Of a stretch of DNA of 10,430 nucleotides, positions 4,824 through 10,430 are shown in pieces. The stretch is from Elusimicrobiota bacterium. GTDB taxonomy: Bacteria; Elusimicrobiota; Elusimicrobia; Elusimicrobiales; UBA9959. Made by a program: the position numbers and the translations under genes. How positions within the stretch are numbered: position 1 is the first letter of the stretch; each line of letters opens with the position of its first letter. The DNA is taken from NCBI GenBank assembly GCA_030639665.1, contig DAOWCC010000078.1, positions 1 through 10,430 on the forward strand, given 5' to 3'. Below the pieces are notes generated by a model, which was given only the letters and a program-made list of their open reading frames with translations, was not told the DNA's origin and ran no database searches.

Positions 4824-7800
4824 ATGAAATTTCAAAATGCCATAAAAAAACAAATTCTTAGATGGAGGCGGGCTTATATCTTAAGTTCCGGTATTGATTT
4901 TGTAGCGGGAATTTTAGCGATTGCTTTGGGTTTTGTCTTTGTTTTGTCTTTAATGGATGCTTTGTTTTATTTTCAAGTTCGCGTTAGGCAAGCGCTTTTT
5001 ATTCTTCTCATCGGTTTTTTGGCGTATGAAACATTGAAGGCGGTTAAAAAACTTTTTTATCATATCGAGCTTAAGAATTTTTCAGCGCTCCTATCGGACA
5101 AAGAGCCCGGTCTCTCAAAATATATAGGTCCCGCCATAAGTTTTATCTTAATGCCGGAATATAACAGTAAAGGCGTCTCCAAAGCGTTTGTTAATGAACA
5201 TTTGGTTCAAACCGCCGCAAAGATTAAAAATGCCAAAAACATTAAATTTTCGCCTTTTGATGAAAAAAAGTTTAAATCAAAATTAATCGGAGGAATTTCT
5301 TTGGCTTTATGCCTTGCCGCCGTTTGGCTGATAAATCCTCTTTCAGCTCAAAGGATAGTCTTGCCGTTTTCAGGAGCTGATTTTGAAAATATTTTGACAA
5401 TCAGTCCTCAAAACAAAACCGTATTGCGCGCCAAAAGCGTTTTAATAAAAGTCTCATGGGAGAAGAAATTGGGCATTGTTCCGGTTTTGCAAATAAAAGA
5501 AAACGGTCATGGGTGGGTGAGCGTAAATTGGGATAAGCAAAAATTATTTGATTGCGAATATAATATTCCTCGGTTGACGCGCGATACGCGCTATAGGTTA
5601 AAGTACCGCTCAATGAAAAGCCGCGAATACCGGCTTCAAGTTCGTAATTATCCTCAAATCAAAGATATAAAATTTACCGTAAAAAGTCCCGTTTATTTGA
5701 AAGGCGGTCCAGGGGGCTCGGATAAAATGGGCGGAGATATTTCTTATTCTTATATTCCCGCCCGGATAGCGGTATTGGAGGGGAGTAAAATTTCAATCAA
5801 GGCTTCAGCCGATAAAAGAGCTTCTAAAATTGTTTTGCGCGCCAAAAGCGCCTCAAATGATAGGAAGATAAATTTTTTAAAAAACAAGGAAGATGATTTT
5901 TTAATGGCCATGAGTGTTTATGAGGATATGGATATTGAATTTGAAATTTTCGCGGATGACGGTTTGTCCAATCTTCAAAAAACAATTCAAAAACTAAGCA
6001 TTGTTAAAGATTTGCCGCCGGCGGCCGATATTTTGTCGCCTTTATTTGAAGTTGAAATGCCAAGCGGCGGCGGGATTAAAATTGTCTATCATGCCAAAGA
6101 TGATTTTGGTTTATCTCAAATAAAGCTTAGGTCGGAAATCAGATTTAATGGGAAAGTGTCCGGGAAATATAATTCATTAAAGGATTTGAAAAGCTTTGGG
6201 AGAAAAAACATAAGAGAGTTTATTGGCGAGACTTATGTGTTTTTTCCGAATTTCGCTGAGGATTTTGAAATATATTTTTATTTAAGGGTTTTTGATAATT
6301 TTCCCGCCGGTGCCGATAATTTCAGATGGACGGAATCATTGCCCGTTAAGGTGAAAATAAAGAACTTCTACAAAAATCATATTGAGGCTTTGAAAAATCT
6401 TGCGGATATGAAACATAATTTCGCCAAAATGCTGGAAGCTGAGAAGAAAGCGGCGTTTGATATTTCAATGGCCGGCGCTTCGTTTAAGACTTCGGATTTT
6501 TTGAAGCGCTGGCAAAAGTTTAAAAAACTTTCAGAGAAAGCTTTTTCAAGTTTAAACCGCGATCCTTATTTTAATGAGGGGCTTAAAAATGAGTATGAAA
6601 CGCTTAATGACGATATAGGCTATATGTCGGAAACTGTGGCGCGAAAGGCCGTTCAGGAGTTTAAAGGACAATATTATAAAAAAGCCGTCGACACGCAAAA
6701 ATCCATGGCCTCTTTTCTTAAGCGAGGCTTGCGTAAGATGGATGAAATATTAAGCAATCAAACAGCGAAAGATTTTGAATTTAAGGCTGAAGATTGGGAA
6801 AATTCGCTTTCAAAAATAGATGAAGCTCTTTCTCAATCGCGCGAAGGCAAGATTGATGAAAAATTATGGGAGGATCTTTCTGAAATTATGAAAACTCTTG
6901 CCATGGAAATGGCTTCAATGAGAAAGATATTGTCCGAGCAAAAGTATGAAGAGTCTTTTGGAGAAAAAAAGAGATTTCAAATTCCCATAAACAAAGCGTC
7001 AAGTTTGGCAGATAAACTGCAAAAAGCCTTAAAAAACAGGAATCTTAAAGAAGCTCTAAACTCGGCAAAAGCTCTGCTTGAAGAAATAAAAAAAACCCGC
7101 CGGGTTTTTGGCGAATATTCGGATTTCATGTCATCAATGCAAGGCGGGGGCGAGAAAATAAAAAAACTGCAAAAAATCAAAGAATTATGGAATGATTTAA
7201 GAGATAAGGAAGAAGAAGTATTTTCAAAAAATACTGTTTTTACGGATAAGCTTATTTCCAAGGTCAATATAAAAAGAAAAGAGACGCTCAAACAACTCAT
7301 AAAATTGTCATCCAAAATAAACCAAACCGCTTCCACTTTGGGAGTGAAAGCGGTTTTTATAGGGAAATTATCTTCCACTCCCGAAGTGGGGGCGGTTATA
7401 GGGTGGAGGAAGAGTTTAAAGAGTAATCTTGAGATTTTAGAAAAAGATTCATTGGAGGAAAAATCTCCAAAGGTTCAAAGTCTTATAAAAGAAGTGAATT
7501 TTAGTTTTCTCCTTTCAAGCGCGATAGAGCATGATGAGAGATTTTATGATTTAAAAGATAAAACTTTTTTTAGCGATTCTGCCGATATTCAAAGGTCTAT
7601 TGTTTCCGATGCTTATAAGCTTGAAAAAGAAATAAGTGATATAAAAAAAGACTTTTTAAAATTTTCCATTAAAGCTCAAAAACATCTTTTGAAAGCCATT
7701 GATGAGATGAAAGCGGCTGTTTTGGCGCTTAATGCTTATGATATGGACAAAACCTTGGCTCATCAGCTTAAAGCGCTTGAGCAATTGGATGCTTTGGGAG

Positions 7801-8060
7801 ATATGATTAATGAAAACATGAGGAAACAAAAAAAGATGTTATCATCCAAAAAAAGAGGAGTTTCCGGCCCCAAATCTTTTGGCGCCGGGTCCGGCGGAGG
7901 CCCGGGCGGCTTAAATAAAAGCGGCGTAAAATTGCCTAAAGAAGGGGTTTATCCTTCTTCCAAAGAAATCAGGGAAAAAGTAATGCAGTCTCTTAAAGAG
8001 AAATATCCACAAAAGAAGAAAGATACTATTTTGGATTATTTACGCGATATATCGGAATAA
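4824..8060 (+). CDS. DUF4175-like large membrane-anchored protein, 1078 aa
   Basis: No defined biochemical role is known to me for this family. Predicted hydrophobic helices lie at about 24-48, 56-70 and 154-172, followed by LPFSG. This is the layout of DUF4175-type proteins, with two N-terminal helices, a short cytoplasmic loop and a third helix. The periplasmic part (about 180-510) looks beta-rich and has family-like segments. These are VLEGSKISIKAS near 315, DDFGLSQIKL near 427 (a DD-x-GL Ig-like strand) and VFDNFPAGADN near 490. From about 515 to 1010 it is Lys/Glu-rich, helical and coiled-coil-like. A Gly-rich linker (1014-1040) leads to a conserved-looking end, KEIREKVMQSLKEKYP (1047-1062), resembling the REDILEAMK-type tail of relatives. 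In other bacteria such genes often sit with MoxR ATPase and DUF58/BatA genes; none is seen here. The start rests on the extended -10 box and on the Lys/Arg-rich N-terminus before the first helix. It forms its own unit, divergent from the prenyl synthase. Confidence 0.8.
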   Translation: MKFQNAIKKQILRWRRAYILSSGIDFVAGILAIALGFVFVLSLMDALFYFQVRVRQALFILLIGFLAYETLKAVKKLFYHIELKNFSALLSDKEPGLSKYIGPAISFILMPEYNSKGVSKAFVNEHLVQTAAKIKNAKNIKFSPFDEKKFKSKLIGGISLALCLAAVWLINPLSAQRIVLPFSGADFENILTISPQNKTVLRAKSVLIKVSWEKKLGIVPVLQIKENGHGWVSVNWDKQKLFDCEYNIPRLTRDTRYRLKYRSMKSREYRLQVRNYPQIKDIKFTVKSPVYLKGGPGGSDKMGGDISYSYIPARIAVLEGSKISIKASADKRASKIVLRAKSASNDRKINFLKNKEDDFLMAMSVYEDMDIEFEIFADDGLSNLQKTIQKLSIVKDLPPAADILSPLFEVEMPSGGGIKIVYHAKDDFGLSQIKLRSEIRFNGKVSGKYNSLKDLKSFGRKNIREFIGETYVFFPNFAEDFEIYFYLRVFDNFPAGADNFRWTESLPVKVKIKNFYKNHIEALKNLADMKHNFAKMLEAEKKAAFDISMAGASFKTSDFLKRWQKFKKLSEKAFSSLNRDPYFNEGLKNEYETLNDDIGYMSETVARKAVQEFKGQYYKKAVDTQKSMASFLKRGLRKMDEILSNQTAKDFEFKAEDWENSLSKIDEALSQSREGKIDEKLWEDLSEIMKTLAMEMASMRKILSEQKYEESFGEKKRFQIPINKASSLADKLQKALKNRNLKEALNSAKALLEEIKKTRRVFGEYSDFMSSMQGGGEKIKKLQKIKELWNDLRDKEEEVFSKNTVFTDKLISKVNIKRKETLKQLIKLSSKINQTASTLGVKAVFIGKLSSTPEVGAVIGWRKSLKSNLEILEKDSLEEKSPKVQSLIKEVNFSFLLSSAIEHDERFYDLKDKTFFSDSADIQRSIVSDAYKLEKEISDIKKDFLKFSIKAQKHLLKAIDEMKAAVLALNAYDMDKTLAHQLKALEQLDALGDMINENMRKQKKMLSSKKRGVSGPKSFGAGSGGGPGGLNKSGVKLPKEGVYPSSKEIREKVMQSLKEKYPQKKKDTILDYLRDISE

Positions 8061-8065
8061 ATTTT

Positions 8066-8099
8066 AGAGGATTAGAGGACTAGAGGATTGGATGACTAG
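8066..8099. repeat. 8-bp AGAGGATT tandem repeat with a distant inverted partner
   Basis: Units AGAGGATT (8066), AGAGGACT (8074), AGAGGATT (8082) and degenerate GGATGACT (8090) follow the DUF4175-like stop by 5 nt. The minus strand at 8236-8223 reads GAGGACTGGAAGAT, matching 8075-8088 at 12 of 14 positions. The minus strand at 8214-8207 repeats TGGATGAC (8089-8096) exactly. Together these form an imperfect inverted repeat spanning 8075-8236. Confidence 0.65.
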
Positions 8100-8321
8100 C
8101 AACTCCTGCAGATGTGTTCTCTTGGGAGCTAGAAATAGTTTTGGGGCTTATGCTTTTCCAGATATCAGTTTATTTAAACTTTCAGTTTTGTGGAGTGTTA
8201 TTGCCGGTCATCCAGTTTTCTGATCTTCCAGTCCTCATTTTTCCGCTGTATCCAAAGTCACAGTGGTTAATTTTTCCCTATGGGCATTGTTTTGCTGTAT
8301 CTAAAATCACATATTTTTTTG

Positions 8322-8351
8322 TTGACATATATTAATAAAGACACCTATAAT
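8322..8351 (+). promoter_or_regulatory. Sigma70-type promoter for the FecR-domain gene
   Basis: TTGACA (8322-8327) and TATAAT (8346-8351) are both perfect consensus hexamers with an 18-bp spacer. A start near 8358 would give a leader of about 72 nt to ATG 8430. This is the strongest promoter-like match in the window and suggests high constitutive expression of the FecR-barrel pair, possibly tuned by the direct repeat just upstream. Confidence 0.8.
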
Positions 8352-8429
8352 ATGGGCAGGGTGCAGTTCAAATTTATTATAAAGGGTTTCTAAAATTTAA
8401 AAATCTTAAGTTAAGAAGGGAGTCTATTA

Positions 8430-9848
8430 ATGAGATATATAATTTCCTTACTCACCATATTATTCTTAAGCAGTTTGGCAAACGCGGCTTATGTATTCAA
8501 TTCCAGAGGCTGGGTTGAATATAAGAAAGAAGGAACAAGCCAATGGAAAAGAATTTCTTCGAGATCACGGCTGATTATTAAAGAGGGAGACCAGCTCAGA
8601 ACCAAGAGAGCTTCAACCGTTCAAATTTATATGGATGACGGCAGTAAAATACAGCTTGCTCCAAGATCATCCTTCAAGCTCAGGGCCGAGAATAAAAAAG
8701 AAACTTCTCTCGGTCTTTTCTTTGGCCGTATTCGTTCCTGGGTAAAAAAACGAGCTAAAAAATTTGAAGTAAGAACTCCGTCGGCCGTTTGCGCGGTCAG
8801 GGGAACGGATTTTTCCGTCGCGGCCGATGCCAGTGGCAATACCAGAGTTGAGGTTTATGGCGGCAGTGTAATGACAGGAGACGCTTCGGGGAAATCTGTT
8901 TTGGTTAAGCCGGGCGAAGTGGTGTCGGTTAATGCCAAAGGTCTTGGGAAAGTTAAAAAAAATCCCGCCGGTCCGGCCAGCATGGAATCGGCCATAGGCG
9001 AGGCCAAATTATTGGCCAAGAAAGAGCTTTATAATGAAATTTCCAAAGAAAGCGTTTTAAAAGCGGCTCAAGCCGAAATGCAATCGGCGGAATATAAGGC
9101 GAGAAAAGTGGCCATAGACGCTTACGGTTATAGAGTCAGAATGGAAGAATATGTTATCAGGCCTCAGACCGATCAATTTAAATATGTGGTGTTGAATTCC
9201 AGAGATGACAGGTTTGATTTCGGCAAGATGATTTTTACTTTTAATAAAGATTTACCCAAAGATTTATCTCTCGCGACCGAAAATATGATTAGCTCCACAG
9301 CTGACGCGGCGCCGGAATGGTATTTAACCGATATGAACAGTATAATGAGCAATACTCAGGACAAGGTTACGGAAAATGCCACGGGCGGAGCCATGGTGGA
9401 GTCTTCCGACCAATGGTCATTGGTTTTTAATGAATATTCTTTTTATGCCGCGGGCCCCGATGAGGCTGACTTAAACGGAGGCATGGGCAAATGGATCTGG
9501 ACAAAAAATAATTACAATATTGCCACGGGAGCTATCGCTTCAGCGTCTTATTTGGGTTCATCGGGTTTAATTACCACCACTAGCGGTGATATTTTTCACA
9601 ATACTCAGAAAAATCAATTTGCTGATGTTGATAGCACTTGGATACAAGCTGAGGATTTTCTTTTGTTTGATGACGGGCGCATAGCGTCCGCCAATGATTT
9701 TTCTTTCGGCCTTGGCGAAACCATGGATACCGTTACCGATGAGCTTAATTTTGAAAGAGTCTACACAAGTTCATTATTTGGCGGCAGAAAGATTGATATG
9801 GTATATTCCGCGAAATTTCTTAAAAGCGTAGGTTTATTAAGGTTTTAA
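8430..9848 (+). CDS. Secreted FecR-domain protein with unknown C-terminal region
   Basis: The start is supported by AAGGGAG at 8416-8422 (7-nt spacing) and a signal peptide cleaved after A17-N18-A19. The FecR domain covers about 22-172. It shows EGDQLRTKRASTVQIYMDDG (52-71), LFFGRIRSWV (96-105), VRTPSAVCAVRGTDFSV (114-130) with the hallmark VRGTDF, and VKPGEVVSV (159-167). Classical FecR regulators have an N-terminal anti-sigma part and one membrane helix with the FecR domain in the periplasm. Here there is neither, and no sigma factor gene nearby, so it is a free periplasmic or surface FecR-domain protein, not an obvious anti-sigma factor. A helical, Ala-rich linker (184-240) leads to a 230-residue C-terminal region, beginning EEYVIRPQTDQFKYVVLNS (239-257), that I do not recognise. 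A barrel-like gene follows after 73 nt without a terminator, so the two are probably co-transcribed and may act together. The domain call is firm; the function is open. Confidence 0.85.
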   Translation: MRYIISLLTILFLSSLANAAYVFNSRGWVEYKKEGTSQWKRISSRSRLIIKEGDQLRTKRASTVQIYMDDGSKIQLAPRSSFKLRAENKKETSLGLFFGRIRSWVKKRAKKFEVRTPSAVCAVRGTDFSVAADASGNTRVEVYGGSVMTGDASGKSVLVKPGEVVSVNAKGLGKVKKNPAGPASMESAIGEAKLLAKKELYNEISKESVLKAAQAEMQSAEYKARKVAIDAYGYRVRMEEYVIRPQTDQFKYVVLNSRDDRFDFGKMIFTFNKDLPKDLSLATENMISSTADAAPEWYLTDMNSIMSNTQDKVTENATGGAMVESSDQWSLVFNEYSFYAAGPDEADLNGGMGKWIWTKNNYNIATGAIASASYLGSSGLITTTSGDIFHNTQKNQFADVDSTWIQAEDFLLFDDGRIASANDFSFGLGETMDTVTDELNFERVYTSSLFGGRKIDMVYSAKFLKSVGLLRF

Positions 9849-9875
9849 TAAGTTTTTTTGATTCTGTTCTGTATC

Positions 9876-9901
9876 ACTGTCGCGCTGTTGTCTGTCGCGC
9901 T
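9876..9901 (+). repeat. Diverged 15-bp tandem repeat (CTGTCGCGCT)
   Basis: CTGTCGCGCT occurs at 9877-9886 and again at 9892-9901, period 15. It starts 27 nt after the FecR-domain stop. Its ACTGTCGCGCTGT matches ACTGCCGCGCTGT of the repeat at 3566-3597 at 12 of 13 positions, again in the sense orientation of the preceding gene. The repeat ends 6 nt before the next gene's Shine-Dalgarno. Confidence 0.6.
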
Positions 9902-9921
9902 ACTATTAGGAGGAAATATAA

Positions 9922-10430
9922 ATGCGTTTTAAGTCTATAATGGTTTTTGTTTCGTGTATTTTAAGTTCAAGTGTTTTGTTCGCTGAAGTTAATATAACCC
10001 CGGTCATGAACTTATCCTTAATGGGTGGAAAATATTATATTGACGGCGATGCCACTTCTTTTGAGGGAAATGCCAATCTTTTTATGTCTCCAAATATAAA
10101 AATATCGGATAAACATGAATTTGTTCCCGTATACGCGGGCTATTATAGCGGAGTTCAAGATATCCAAGAGCTTGCCGGAGGCGGAATTTTAACAAGAGAA
10201 AGGCAAGGGCATGCCCTATCATTTAAATATGTTCGCAGTAATAATTTCAATAAGATAAAGCCCAGAATTTCTTATTCCAAAGAGCTTGTAAAAGAGACAA
10301 ATGATGAAGAGTGGAGCGACGGTCTTTTTGATTATAATACCATGTCCTTAGGTATTGAATTTGAGCAGGAAAGGCCCTATGGAACTTTCAGTCAGTCCTA
10401 TGATTTTTTCCAAGTAAAATATTCCAACTA
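9922..10430 (+). CDS. Putative outer-membrane beta-barrel protein, 5' part
   Basis: The frame opens at ATG 9922 behind a textbook Shine-Dalgarno AGGAGG (9908-9913, 8-nt spacing) and stays open for 169 codons to the window edge. A signal peptide (1-21, ending SSSVLFA) precedes a mature part rich in alternating polar/aromatic strands. Examples are FVPVYAGYYSG (67-77), HALSFKYVRS (97-106), KIKPRISYSKEL (111-122), TMSLGIEFEQE (140-150) and DFFQVKYS (161-168). Tyr, Phe and Gly are abundant and Cys is absent after the signal peptide. This pattern suggests an outer-membrane barrel, but no family is recognised and the aromatic C-terminal signature lies outside the window. It lies 73 nt after the FecR-domain gene with no promoter or terminator in between that I can support, so the two are likely one transcription unit. 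Confidence 0.7.
   Translation, partial: MRFKSIMVFVSCILSSSVLFAEVNITPVMNLSLMGGKYYIDGDATSFEGNANLFMSPNIKISDKHEFVPVYAGYYSGVQDIQELAGGGILTRERQGHALSFKYVRSNNFNKIKPRISYSKELVKETNDEEWSDGLFDYNTMSLGIEFEQERPYGTFSQSYDFFQVKYSN

Larger units (their letters stand above)
8061..8429. other. Non-coding spacer with repeats and promoter
   Basis: This 369-nt stretch lacks a credible gene. Besides the 8-bp array and its inverted partner it holds a 14-nt palindrome AGTTTATTTAAACT (8167-8180). It also holds a 17-nt direct repeat, GCTGTATCCAAAGTCAC (8245-8261) and GCTGTATCTAAAATCAC (8294-8310), differing at 2 positions with 49-nt spacing. The second copy ends 11 nt before the -35 box of the next gene. From 8352 it is the 5' leader of the FecR-domain gene. 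No clear terminator for the upstream gene is visible. Confidence 0.6.

Noticed and set aside
6977..7378. Minus-strand frame of 133 codons inside the DUF4175-like gene
   Set aside because: It is antisense to a Lys/Glu-rich coiled-coil region, which commonly yields open Phe/Leu/Ser-rich antisense frames; no ribosome site or domain is seen.
8114..8335. Open frame of 73 codons in the spacer before the FecR-domain gene
   Set aside because: No Shine-Dalgarno, composition like translated AT-rich repeats, and it runs across the inverted repeat, the direct repeat and the -35 of a strong promoter.
8430..9848. FecR-type anti-sigma regulator with iron uptake
   Set aside because: It has a cleavable signal peptide, no cytoplasmic anti-sigma domain or membrane helix, and no ECF sigma gene or TonB-dependent receptor signature next to it.
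9849..9860. Terminator after the FecR-domain gene (run of seven T at 9853-9859)
   Set aside because: No stem precedes the T run, so read-through into the barrel gene is more likely.

Overview
The window looks like chromosomal DNA from a Gram-negative (diderm), AT-rich bacterium. The evidence is a Tol-Pal segment (pal, cpoB-like, tolB), two lipoproteins with lipoboxes, three other proteins with type I signal peptides, and a probable outer-membrane beta-barrel. The mix of a DUF4175-like protein, a secreted FecR-domain protein and repeat-rich spacers would fit a lineage such as Elusimicrobiota or Omnitrophota. That placement is only an inference; no marker gene here settles it. There are no rRNA or tRNA genes, CRISPR arrays, insertion sequences or phage genes.

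Layout. 1-566 (minus): 5' part of an unrecognised secreted protein. 567-855: spacer with a candidate terminator and degenerate tandem repeats. 856-3469 (minus): a compact operon transcribed pal, cpoB-like, tolB, with gaps of 3-4 nt. 3470-3626: AT-rich promoter region with a palindrome and a 16-bp tandem repeat. 3627-4589 (minus; the frame stays open to 4613): polyprenyl diphosphate synthase. 4590-4823: divergent promoter region holding two unrelated short tandem-repeat arrays. 4824-8060 (plus): a 1078-residue membrane-anchored DUF4175-like protein. 8061-8429: 369-nt spacer with repeats and a consensus-like sigma70 promoter. 8430-9848 (plus): secreted FecR-domain protein. 9849-9921: short spacer with another repeat. 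9922-10430 (plus): 5' part of a putative outer-membrane barrel protein, probably co-transcribed with the FecR gene.

Functionally, most of the window concerns the envelope. Pal, CpoB and TolB link outer membrane and peptidoglycan and act in constriction. The prenyl synthase makes the long isoprenoid tail of a quinone or a related lipid carrier. The FecR-barrel pair may be a surface or periplasmic assembly.

The least ordinary signal is in the spacers. Nearly every one carries short-period (8, 9 or 15-16 bp) degenerate tandem repeats. One 16-bp family (consensus near CTGCCGCGCTGTC) recurs after three different genes, always in the sense orientation. An AGTC-core family recurs in two spacers and touches the tolB stop codon. 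Two divergent genes also share a TGATAWAAT box exactly 14 nt before ATG and no Shine-Dalgarno, which suggests very short or leaderless transcripts. I found no clear new defence or mobile system.
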